A DNA stretch of 64,000 bases from Flavobacterium sp. (GTDB lineage Bacteria; Bacteroidota; Bacteroidia; Flavobacteriales; Flavobacteriaceae). The stretch spans positions 248,001 through 312,000 of the forward strand of contig NZ_JAIXUB010000013.1 of NCBI RefSeq assembly GCF_027484205.1, written 5' to 3'. This document shows, piece by piece, positions 16,411-23,861 of this stretch (positions within the stretch are counted from its first letter, which is position 1; the number at the start of each line of letters is the position of its first letter). The position numbers were made by a program, and so were the translations under genes. The notes under the pieces were generated by a model that saw nothing but the letters and a program-made list of their open reading frames with translations, was not told the origin of the DNA and did no database searches.

Positions 16411-17789
16411 TAATAACCCGGATTTTGTGTTAAGTTCGGATTAGCCAATAATTCCGTTTCTGGGATTGGCCAATGAACATCAGTACTATTCCAACCCAGT
16501 TTTACAATCGGCAAAACAGTATTCAAAGTACCGTTGCGCTTCAAATCAAAAAAGCGATGTCCATATTCCGTAAACAATTCAAAACGGCGTTCTTGCTGAA
16601 CAGCCTCAATAATTTCCGCTTGAGTGTTAGCTGTTGTATTCGGCATTCCAGCCAAATTACGCACCATATCCAAATCTTGTTTGGCATTACTCAATTCGCC
16701 TTGTCGTGCACGTGCCTCAGCACGAATTAAATATTGTTCCGCCAATCGAAACACTATAGAATACTCAACAGAAGTTCCGGTATTCGTATTTTGCTTGTAT
16801 TTATTCGCATGATACCAAGTGTTGGTTCCATCCGTTACACTGGCAATCCAATGACTTTTTCTAAGGTCATCATTGGCAAATGAATTATACAATTCTTCAC
16901 GCAATCCAATAAACGGCGGCGGTCCAGTCTGAAACACAAATACCGAAGCTTCATCAGAGTTGTTTCCAACCAAGTTGGGAGAAAATTGCCAAATCGTAGC
17001 CGTACAATCCTTCAAGAATACCTTATCGATATCCGTTTCCCAAACGTACTCACCATTATTCAAAACAGCCGAAGCAGCATTCGAAGCTTCAGCCCAATTC
17101 CCATTATACAAATACACGCGTGCCAACAAAGCCGATGCAGTCGAACGATTAGGACGAACGCGTTCTGGCGCAACATAAGCTTCAGGCAATAATGCAATAG
17201 CTTCATTCAAATCGGCAATAATGTTAGTATAAACTTCATTTGTTGGCATTCTACTAACCAGTCGGTTCACCTCATAATCAGTAGTAGTGATATAGGGCAC
17301 ATCACCATACAAATTCACCAAATAAGAATGTACCAAAGCCCTAACAAATAATGCTTCTCCAATAAACTGATTTTTATCAGCAGTCGAAAGTCCAGTAGAG
17401 TTCTCACAACCATAAATCACAGCATTAGCAGAATAAATCTGCTGGTAACTTTCATTCCACAGCTGCGATGCCATCGATGTAGTCGCAAGCATCGTATTGT
17501 TAAAAATAAACGAAGTGTTGTCATCAGTAGCACCATAATAAGTGAGTTCATCTGCATACAATCCCAAACAAACGCCAGAGCCATTAGCATTTCCTGCTAT
17601 CATTCCTGTATCACGTAGTTTAGCATAAATAGAAATCAGTGCAGCATTTGCGGTGGTTCTATCCTCAAAAACAGTCACTCCGGTTAGTTGTGAATTGGGC
17701 GTTTCAACATCCACAAAACTATCACAGCCTACTAAATTCAATAGTAGTAGTGTATTCATTAGTAGTATTTTAAATTTATTCATAGTCAT
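16410..17789 (-). CDS. RagB/SusD family outer-membrane lipoprotein
   Basis: This 459-residue surface lipoprotein has a lipobox at LNLVGCDS. The body has SusD-type tetratricopeptide helices (ALFVRALVHSYLVNLYGDVPYI, ATASALLARVYLYNGNWAEA-like segments) and the closing region QQERRFELFTEYGHRFFDLKR, which is typical of the family. SusD proteins form the lid on a SusC channel and bind the ligand. The gene lies between susC and an S9 peptidase gene, separated by 11 bp from the former and overlapping the latter. The combination resembles the RagAB oligopeptide importer more than a glycan system, since no glycoside hydrolase is present. Confidence 0.93.
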   Translation of the reverse strand: MTMNKFKILLMNTLLLLNLVGCDSFVDVETPNSQLTGVTVFEDRTTANAALISIYAKLRDTGMIAGNANGSGVCLGLYADELTYYGATDDNTSFIFNNTMLATTSMASQLWNESYQQIYSANAVIYGCENSTGLSTADKNQFIGEALFVRALVHSYLVNLYGDVPYITTTDYEVNRLVSRMPTNEVYTNIIADLNEAIALLPEAYVAPERVRPNRSTASALLARVYLYNGNWAEASNAASAVLNNGEYVWETDIDKVFLKDCTATIWQFSPNLVGNNSDEASVFVFQTGPPPFIGLREELYNSFANDDLRKSHWIASVTDGTNTWYHANKYKQNTNTGTSVEYSIVFRLAEQYLIRAEARARQGELSNAKQDLDMVRNLAGMPNTTANTQAEIIEAVQQERRFELFTEYGHRFFDLKRNGTLNTVLPIVKLGWNSTDVHWPIPETELLANPNLTQNPGY

Positions 17790-17800
17790 ATAAATTAAGA

Positions 17801-20800
17801 TTATAAAGTCAGTTTTACACCTGCCGAATACACTTTCAGCGGTGGCAAGTAATTACTAAACTTAAATTCGGGATCGCCGTTAGAATAATTAGTAAAAGTC
17901 AATAAATTTTGACCTTGCAAATACAATTGACAACGAATACCTCTTTTCTTTTCCAAAGGCAAATCATACGTCAACGATAGGTTTTTCAAACGCACATACG
18001 AAGCATCTTCAATGTTTCCAGTACTTTGAGCATAGCGAAAATAGCCATTAATAATGTCGCCATTTACGCCACTTGTAAGCGGCTGTTGTCCTTCCGCAGT
18101 ACTCACACTGGCCAACTGATTAACCGCCGTTCCAGGAACACCAGGAGTAGGTCCAAAGGCTTCTTGCTTCACAAACTGAAATAGAAAATCCAAGTTGAAA
18201 TTTTTATACTTAATCTGATTTTGCAAACCGCCAAAAAATTCGGGACTCAAATCAGCAATTTTAGTTCTATCACCTATCGAAGTAATCACACCATCACCAT
18301 TCACATCTTCAAACTCATAAACACCAGTAGTTGGGTTCATGCCAATATAATTATAAACCTTAATGATATTGATCGGTTGACCCACTACAAAACGATTAGC
18401 ATTCGTAGAACTTTCCAATCCGGGATAAGAAACCAATTTGTTTCTACTAGCCGAAATATTAAAATTAGTAGTCCATTCAAAATCTTTGCGCTGAAAATTC
18501 ACAGTTCGTAGTGTAAACTCCAATCCACTATTTTGTACCGTAGCATCAAGATTAGCATTCAAGGAAGCAAAACCAGTTGTTCCTGGCAACGGAATGCCAA
18601 CCAACTGATTAGACGAACGATTAAAGAAATAGGCAGCAGTCAAAAACAATCGGTCTTTCAGAAAACCACTTTCCAACGCCACTTCAAATTTCCGATTCGT
18701 TTCCCATCCAAACTCGGGATTAAACAAACGTATTGGTTGCAATCCAATCAATCCTTGATACGTGCTACTCGAAGAGGCATAAGTATCCAAAAACTGATAA
18801 TCGCCAATCTGATCATTACCAGTCGTTCCATAACTCGTGCGCAATTTTCCAAAACTCAACACCGAATTATCTTTCAAAAAGTTCTCATTCGAAAAAATCC
18901 AAGCCGCACCAACAGCACCAAAAGTCGCAAACTGCTTTCCAGGTCCAAATCGGCTCGAACCATCACGGCGACCAGTAATATTCACAATATAACGCTCATT
19001 CCAATTATAGTTGATTCGGGCAAAAAAGGCTTGATATTTATAAATCGTTTCATCACTCAAGTCAATAGTTTTAATAGATGCCGAAGCCAAATCATGAATC
19101 AAACTATTACTCGAAAATCCAAATCCATTCATAAACAATCGATTGGTTTTCTGTTGCTGAAACGTACTTCCAACCAAAGCTTCTACTTTTCCTTTTCCAA
19201 GAGTGGTAGTCCAATTCAATTGAGGCTCAACAATCCAAGTGCTTCTATCGGTCTGACTAACACTCAATCCCGAAAACTCACTTCCCAATCCAAAAGCCGG
19301 ATTATACAACGTATGCGGTTGCGTTCTACTCTCAATACTCTTCAAATCCGAATAACCAAAACTAGATTTAGCTTGAAAGTTTTTCAAAATCTGATAAGAC
19401 AAAACCGTATTCGCAGTCAAGTCTTTTATATTCGAATCAAATTCCGACAACAGAGCAGCCAACGGATTATCCCAAGTACTGTTCTCCCAATTCAAGTTCC
19501 CATCAGCATCATATAATGCTGGTGCATTAGGTGCCAAGGTTCTCGATACCGCAGTCAAATCAGTAGCGGGTTGATTATTCTTTTGGGCAGTATAATTAGC
19601 CGAAAACACCAACTTAAACTTGTCATCATCCGAAGTATGATTCATGTTAAAATGCGCAGCACCTTTGTTATATTGAAAATCACCAGGAAAAACAGTCGTT
19701 TCCGTTCTATAATTCCCACTCAATAAATACTGCGTTTTAGCACTTCCACCAGAAACCGAAGCCTGCAAATTGTTAACCTCAGCAGTACCACCAATAAACT
19801 CCTTTTGCCAATCCGTATAGCGGTTGGCATCCCATGTGCCATTCACATCATAAGCAAAATCGGGATAAACACTAATACCATCATTAGCAAATGCCTGTTG
19901 GCGCATCGCTATATACTGTTGTGTATTCATCAATTTCGGAGTGCGAGTAACACTACCAACACTCGTTGAACCATTCACGGTAAAAGTCGTTTTCCCTGCC
20001 TTTCCTTTTTTAGTAGTAATCAATACCACACCATTAGCACCACGACTACCATATATCGCCGTAGCATCAGCATCTTTGAGCACCTCAATACTCTCAATAT
20101 CACTCGGATTAATTGAATTCAACGGACTGGTCAAACTCGGTGCCGTTCCACTAGTAGCAATAGAACCTATCGTTTCCGACGAATACGGAACACCATCTAT
20201 AATATAAAGCGGTTGGTTACCATCAGCACGCAAACTATTAGTACCTCTAATTTTAATACTAAAAGCACCACCCGGACTTCCACTATCCTGCACAATATCC
20301 ACACCGGCCATACGTCCTTGCATAGCCGCAAGCACATTTGTGACAGGCTGTTTATCTATATCTTTAGAAGTAATCTTTGATATACTCCCAGTACGTTCCT
20401 TATCTTTTACGTTATAATACCCAGCATTCACAACCACTTCCTTCAAAGTAGTCGCATCTTCTTGCATAGTCACATTAATAACACTGCCAACTGCTACTGT
20501 GACTGCGACTTCCTTATATCCTATAAAACTGAAAACAAGCACATCGCCTTCAATAGCATCTATAGTAAACCGACCATCGACATCTGTTATAGTGCTAACT
20601 GATTTTCCTTTAATAGAAACAGTAACACCAGGCAATACACCATTGGCATCACTCACAGTTCCTTTAATTTGTTGTTGTGTTGTCTGAACAGCATCCATTG
20701 AATACTGACCACTGAGCACTGAATACTCAAGAATTGCTTCTTGCTTCTTTTCTCCCGAAGCAAACGTCATTTGAAAACAAAGACAGCATACCATAATAAT

Positions 20801-20833
20801 ACACCTATCCTTGTACAATGAAAATTTATTCAT
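17801..20833 (-). CDS. SusC/RagA-family TonB-dependent outer-membrane transporter
   Basis: I place the start at 20833 (MNKFSLYKDRCIIMVCCLCFQ), which gives a signal peptide ahead of the mature protein; the longer open frame to 20935 crosses a stem-loop in the leader. The product has 1010 residues. In order it has a carboxypeptidase-D-like regulatory domain (IKGTVSDANGVLPGVTVSIKG), a TonB-dependent plug with YGSRGANGVVLITTKKGK, and a 22-strand-type beta barrel. It should import a ligand delivered by the SusD partner using TonB energy. The operon order is susC-susD-S9 peptidase, opposed to the HAMP-AraC/MauE/DUF6520 genes. Expected ligand: peptides, by inference from the peptidase. Confidence 0.93.
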   Translation of the reverse strand: MNKFSLYKDRCIIMVCCLCFQMTFASGEKKQEAILEYSVLSGQYSMDAVQTTQQQIKGTVSDANGVLPGVTVSIKGKSVSTITDVDGRFTIDAIEGDVLVFSFIGYKEVAVTVAVGSVINVTMQEDATTLKEVVVNAGYYNVKDKERTGSISKITSKDIDKQPVTNVLAAMQGRMAGVDIVQDSGSPGGAFSIKIRGTNSLRADGNQPLYIIDGVPYSSETIGSIATSGTAPSLTSPLNSINPSDIESIEVLKDADATAIYGSRGANGVVLITTKKGKAGKTTFTVNGSTSVGSVTRTPKLMNTQQYIAMRQQAFANDGISVYPDFAYDVNGTWDANRYTDWQKEFIGGTAEVNNLQASVSGGSAKTQYLLSGNYRTETTVFPGDFQYNKGAAHFNMNHTSDDDKFKLVFSANYTAQKNNQPATDLTAVSRTLAPNAPALYDADGNLNWENSTWDNPLAALLSEFDSNIKDLTANTVLSYQILKNFQAKSSFGYSDLKSIESRTQPHTLYNPAFGLGSEFSGLSVSQTDRSTWIVEPQLNWTTTLGKGKVEALVGSTFQQQKTNRLFMNGFGFSSNSLIHDLASASIKTIDLSDETIYKYQAFFARINYNWNERYIVNITGRRDGSSRFGPGKQFATFGAVGAAWIFSNENFLKDNSVLSFGKLRTSYGTTGNDQIGDYQFLDTYASSSSTYQGLIGLQPIRLFNPEFGWETNRKFEVALESGFLKDRLFLTAAYFFNRSSNQLVGIPLPGTTGFASLNANLDATVQNSGLEFTLRTVNFQRKDFEWTTNFNISASRNKLVSYPGLESSTNANRFVVGQPINIIKVYNYIGMNPTTGVYEFEDVNGDGVITSIGDRTKIADLSPEFFGGLQNQIKYKNFNLDFLFQFVKQEAFGPTPGVPGTAVNQLASVSTAEGQQPLTSGVNGDIINGYFRYAQSTGNIEDASYVRLKNLSLTYDLPLEKKRGIRCQLYLQGQNLLTFTNYSNGDPEFKFSNYLPPLKVYSAGVKLTL

Positions 20834-20877
20834 AATTTTGGTTGAGTTAAATGAAACATTAGTTTTGTTTGTCCAGT

Positions 20878-20917
20878 CCTCTAGTGAGTTTGCCGACCAG
20901 CTAGAGGGCTTTTTTTT
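20878..20917. promoter_or_regulatory. stem-loop in the susC leader
   Basis: CCTCTAG (20878-20884) pairs perfectly with CTAGAGG (20901-20907) around a 16-nt loop. A T-run on the plus strand (20910-20917) makes it look like a plus-strand terminator, but no plus-strand gene ends here. On the minus strand it lies 45-75 nt upstream of the susC start and would form a hairpin in the 5' leader. Confidence 0.45.
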
Positions 20918-21068
20918 GTCATTGCGAGGAGGCACGACGCGGCAATCTCGTCATACCAATTTGAGCTTGCCGAATTGAAGCAATCCCATCCCATTTGAAG
21001 TTTAGTTTGTCATTGCAATGAGTTACTAAGTGGCAATACCTCATTGCGAGGCACGAAGCAATCCCATC
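20918..21068. repeat. cluster of TCATTGCGAGGCACGAAGCAAT-type intergenic repeats
   Basis: At least three related copies occur (20918-20952, 21009-21040, 21041-21068), plus a partial copy near 20970-20991. Each has an ATTGC...GCAAT dyad that can form a short hairpin. They resemble the dispersed REP-like repeats of flavobacterial intergenic regions. No gene is visible in this stretch. Confidence 0.6.
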
Positions 21069-21169
21069 ATTTTTTCATAGGCACACAGTTTTAAAAGTTA
21101 ATAAAACAACTGCGATGCTTGCTTTCAGCAATACTTTAAATCAATGAGTAAACCAATTTTGTAGAATAA

Positions 21170-21335
21170 AAAAAGGCATGGAACTCAGCTTATTGACTTT
21201 GAGGTACTGGTATACCCTGCAACAATAAGTGAGCCCACACCCGAGAGCGTGAGCATCTTACTTATCATCTCGTTGCAAAAATTACCAGTTTTCAAAGTCG
21301 AGATTCAAAGCGAATGCTTCAATATTGTATATGAA
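21170..21335 (-). ncRNA. candidate structured RNA or long leader upstream of susC
   Basis: Nested complementary arms form a long imperfect hairpin: GACTTTGA (21195-21202) with TCAAAGTC (21292-21299), ACTGGTA (21206-21212) with TACCAGT (21283-21289), TGCAAC (21218-21223) with GTTGCA (21272-21277), and ATAAGT (21225-21230) with ACTTAT (21260-21265). On the minus strand a promoter-like pair precedes it, and a 7-T run (about 21170-21176) follows it. It could be a small RNA or the start of a long susC leader. No protein or known RNA family was recognised. The strand is inferred from the promoter match. Confidence 0.45.
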
Positions 21336-21341
21336 GAATCG

Positions 21342-21372
21342 CAAATGTATTTAAAATTCTAGATTATGCCAA
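21342..21372 (-). promoter_or_regulatory. minus-strand promoter of the structured element
   Basis: On the minus strand, TTG (21372-21370) is followed after 20 bp by TACATTTG (21349-21342), an exact TAnnTTTG -7 match. Transcription would start near 21335, just before the hairpin arms, and run toward susC. Confidence 0.45.
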
Positions 21373-21421
21373 TTTTATTAGGCCATCTTGAACTTTGCGA
21401 ATATAATAAAAAAATGTTTTT

Positions 21422-21439
21422 GTTATAAGTTCTTATAAC
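21422..21439. promoter_or_regulatory. dyad upstream of the XRE regulator gene
   Basis: GTTATAAG and CTTATAAC are 8-bp perfect arms separated by TT, about 47 bp before the XRE gene start. This fits an autoregulatory operator for a dimeric HTH protein. Confidence 0.45.
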
Positions 21440-21485
21440 ATTTTTATTCTAAAAAATTACGCTTTTTGTTCAAATTGATTAAACA

Positions 21486-21725
21486 ATGGATAAAATACGT
21501 GATAAAAACTTAGTCCAATTTGGACAACATGTAAAAAAAATACGTGAGAGTCTAAACTTAAGTCAAGATCAAGTTGCAGCCAATAGCAATTTAACTAAAA
21601 GTAATATTAGCATGATTGAAAGTGGTAAAAGAAATCTTGCTTTTACAACATTAATTGAATTAGCTAAAGGATTGGGTAAAACTCCAAAAGAACTACTTGA
21701 TTTTAAGTTTGACTTAGATGAATAG
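21486..21725 (+). CDS. XRE-family helix-turn-helix regulator
   Basis: This 79-residue protein is almost entirely a Cro/C1-type HTH: FGQHVKKIRESLNLSQDQVAANSNLTKSNISMIESGKRN, then LAFTTLIELAKGLGKTPKELLDF. Small stand-alone XRE proteins often control mobile elements or toxin-antitoxin and restriction-modification genes. The gene has a dyad upstream and a strong terminator 25 bp after its stop, so it is monocistronic. It stands at the left edge of the defence-like cluster and is the obvious candidate controller, although it could also regulate only itself. Confidence 0.9.
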   Translation: MDKIRDKNLVQFGQHVKKIRESLNLSQDQVAANSNLTKSNISMIESGKRNLAFTTLIELAKGLGKTPKELLDFKFDLDE

Positions 21726-21750
21726 ATTATCTTAAACAATTAATACTATT

Positions 21751-21774
21751 AAAGATGCTTCGGCATCTTTTTTT
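21751..21774 (+). terminator. terminator after the XRE gene
   Basis: AAAGATGC and GCATCTTT form an 8-bp stem with a TTCG tetraloop, followed by a T-run. Confidence 0.9.
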
Positions 21775-21802
21775 ATTCAAAAAACTTAAAAATATAGTAT
21801 TC

Positions 21803-21859
21803 AATTCCGGAATCACACACTACACTTCTTGCAATTATCCCAATTTGCACATAGGTTTG
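21803..21859 (+). promoter_or_regulatory. island regulon promoter, copy 2 (small membrane protein gene)
   Basis: ATTCCGGAAT (21804-21813) is followed by a segment ending ACTTCTTG at 21831, then 20 bp, then TAGGTTTG (21852-21859). The first 29 bp are very close to the copy at 11114, including identical ACTTCTTG ends. The small ORF starts 23 bp downstream. Confidence 0.65.
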
Positions 21860-21882
21860 CGGTTTAATCAAATCAAAAACGT

Positions 21883-22008
21883 ATGGAATGGTATGAAATT
21901 ATTGGAGCTATTGTGTTGTGGTTTTTAGGGCTTTACTTGAGAGGGAAATTTTATGATTATAAAAAGAATATGTACCATAACAATAGTTGGAAAAACAGGA
22001 AGAGGTGA
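21883..22008 (+). CDS. small single-helix membrane protein
   Basis: The 41-residue frame begins MEWYEIIGAIVLWFLGLYLRGKFYDYKK: one hydrophobic helix, then a basic and polar tail (KNMYHNNSWKNRKR). No family was recognised. Its reality is supported by a full-strength regulon promoter 23 bp upstream that matches the promoters of the HAMP-AraC and rteC genes. A similar single-helix protein lies at 30207-30392. The role is unknown; small membrane proteins like this are common in integrative elements. Confidence 0.5.
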   Translation: MEWYEIIGAIVLWFLGLYLRGKFYDYKKNMYHNNSWKNRKR

Positions 22009-22171
22009 AAGTTAATTTCAAGTATTAACATATGGTGTTATTAACCCAATTATTGAACAAATTTGAGCCAAACTTAATAACAAAAAAGAAATAGTTTGTA
22101 CAGGTGGAATATAAAAAGAGTTTATATTAAATAGATATAATAACCATTTAGTATAAATTTTAATAGCAAAA

Positions 22172-22225
22172 TATACTATTTAGTATATAATATATTATAT
22201 TTGCGTAACACTACACATTGTGTAG
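22172..22225 (+). promoter_or_regulatory. AbiE promoter with two flanking palindromes
   Basis: TATATTTG (22196-22203) is an exact -7 box. TATACTA/TAGTATA (22172-22187) overlies the -33 region, and CTACACA/TGTGTAG (22211-22225) overlies the probable start site. AbiEi-type antitoxins repress their own promoter through inverted repeats, so these are candidate operators. Confidence 0.55.
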
Positions 22226-22248
22226 TAAATAGCAAACAAAATATACTA

Positions 22249-23058
22249 GTGAAAACAGGAGTTCAAACATATAATTATTTAGAAGAATACATTGATAGTG
22301 TTAGAGCTAAAGGAAGATATGCCTTTACATTAGAAGAACTAAAAGATAAATTAGAAGTAACTGATAAAGCAATTCTTCAAAACTTATATAGACTAAAAGT
22401 AAAAAATAAAATTGTTCAGATCCGAAAAGGTTTTTATACAATACTTCCTGCCGAATATTCAAGATACGGTGTAATTCCTAGCAATATGTATCTTGATGAT
22501 ATGATGATATCACTGCACAAGAACTATTATCTCGGTTTAATTTCAGCGGCAGCAATCCATGGAGCGTCACATCAACAATCAATGGAAACATTTGTGATTA
22601 CCGAGAAACCAGCTTTAAGAGACATTAAAAACAAAAAACTAAAAATAAATTTTTTAGTAAAAAATGAATGGAACAAAGAAGATATTAATAAAGTAAAAAC
22701 AGAAGCAGGATATATAAATGTTTCTTCTCCAGAACTAACAGCTTTAGATTTGCTATACTATGTAGATAAATTAGGAATGAATCGTGTGATTACAATCTTA
22801 AAAGAATTAGTGGAAGTAATTAAACCCAATATACTAGTCAAAACGGCGAAAAATTATTCTCAAATAGCTGCAGTGCAACGATTGGGATATTTACTGGAGT
22901 ATGAACTTAAAAATGAGAAACTAAGTCAAGTAATTTATACTACTATAGCAGATAAAAAAGGAACAAACATACCATTAATGCCAGGAAAAAATAAAAAAGG
23001 AAGTACAAATACGAAATGGCGAATTATAAACAATATCAAAATCGAAAGTGATTTATGA
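22249..23058 (+). CDS. abiEi: type IV toxin-antitoxin antitoxin, AbiEi family
   Basis: The start is the GTG at 22249 (MKTGVQTYNYLEEYI). The longer frame beginning TTG at 22201 overlaps the -7 promoter box and cannot be the start. The 269-residue product has an N-terminal winged helix (YAFTLEELKDKLEVTDKAILQNLYRLKVK) and the AbiEi antitoxin core (YLGLISAAAIHGASHQQ, then VSSPELTALDLLYY). The C-terminal residues are basic. In characterised AbiE systems the antitoxin represses the operon and counters the toxin without a stable complex. It overlaps the toxin gene by 4 bp (ATGA). Confidence 0.88.
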   Translation: MKTGVQTYNYLEEYIDSVRAKGRYAFTLEELKDKLEVTDKAILQNLYRLKVKNKIVQIRKGFYTILPAEYSRYGVIPSNMYLDDMMISLHKNYYLGLISAAAIHGASHQQSMETFVITEKPALRDIKNKKLKINFLVKNEWNKEDINKVKTEAGYINVSSPELTALDLLYYVDKLGMNRVITILKELVEVIKPNILVKTAKNYSQIAAVQRLGYLLEYELKNEKLSQVIYTTIADKKGTNIPLMPGKNKKGSTNTKWRIINNIKIESDL

Positions 23059-23849
23059 TTCCAAGAAGATACATAGAAGAATGGCGCGAGTTTGCTCCTT
23101 GGCCAGAAAACGGACAAGTAGAACAAGACCTTATCATTGAGAGAGCCATTGTTGAAATATTCGCTGACCCATTCCTAAATGAAAACCTAGCTTTTCGTGG
23201 TGGAACCGCATTGCATAAACTATTTCTAAAACCACAAGCAAGATATTCAGAAGATATTGATTTAGTGCAAATAAAATCAGGACCAATAAAACCAATTCTG
23301 GTAAGAATAAGAGAAGTATTGGCTCCTTTTTTAGGAACAAAAAGAAATATTGAAACCAGCATACATAACAATACAGCAACTTATAAATTCGAAACAGAAA
23401 TACCTCCAATAATTCAAATGCGATTGAAGATTGAAATCAATTGTAGAGAACATTTCACAGTGTTAGGATTACAACAAATACCATTTGCAGTAAACAACGG
23501 CTGGTTTTCAGGTAAATGTTCGATTAATACCTATCAAGTAGAGGAATTATTAGGAACAAAACTAAGAGCATTATACCAACGAAGAAAAGGAAGAGATTTA
23601 TTCGATTTAGACATAGCATTAGCAAACCTTGAAATTGATATAAATAAGCTAATCCAATGTTATAAAGAATACATCAATTTTTCTGATGGTGTAAACCCAA
23701 CAAGTAAAATGTTTTTAGCCAATATGGAGGAAAAAATACAAGATGCGGAATTTAGAAACGACATTTTTACAATCTTGAGACCTGAAGTAGATTACGATAA
23801 TGATAAAGCTTATTTAAAAGTTAGTGAAAGTATTATCAATAAAATTTAG
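23055..23849 (+). CDS. abiEii: AbiEii-family nucleotidyltransferase toxin
   Basis: The 264-residue protein is a DUF1814-type nucleotidyltransferase. Motif I is GGTALHKLFL, followed by YSEDIDLV, whose two Asp residues bind metal. A third motif, KGRDLFDLDIALA, matches the family. AbiEii toxins transfer nucleotides (shown for the related MenT toxins on tRNA) and cause growth arrest or abortive infection. The ATG overlaps the stop of the antitoxin gene. The next gene, the double GHKL ATPase, begins only 12 bp after its stop, so the toxin-antitoxin pair is probably cotranscribed with the cassette downstream. Confidence 0.92.
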   Translation: MIPRRYIEEWREFAPWPENGQVEQDLIIERAIVEIFADPFLNENLAFRGGTALHKLFLKPQARYSEDIDLVQIKSGPIKPILVRIREVLAPFLGTKRNIETSIHNNTATYKFETEIPPIIQMRLKIEINCREHFTVLGLQQIPFAVNNGWFSGKCSINTYQVEELLGTKLRALYQRRKGRDLFDLDIALANLEIDINKLIQCYKEYINFSDGVNPTSKMFLANMEEKIQDAEFRNDIFTILRPEVDYDNDKAYLKVSESIINKI

Positions 23850-23861
23850 AGATAATAGGAT

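Noticed and set aside
20834..20935. N-terminal extension of the susC product
   Set aside because: The extra 34 codons cross a stem-loop and T-run and precede a normal signal peptide at 20833, so they are leader DNA.
20918..21068. CRISPR array
   Set aside because: The repeats are degenerate, irregularly spaced and self-complementary like REP elements; there are no spacers of constant length and no cas genes.
22201..22248. TTG start for the AbiEi gene
   Set aside because: The TTG is the end of the TATATTTG -7 box; translation must start downstream at GTG 22249.
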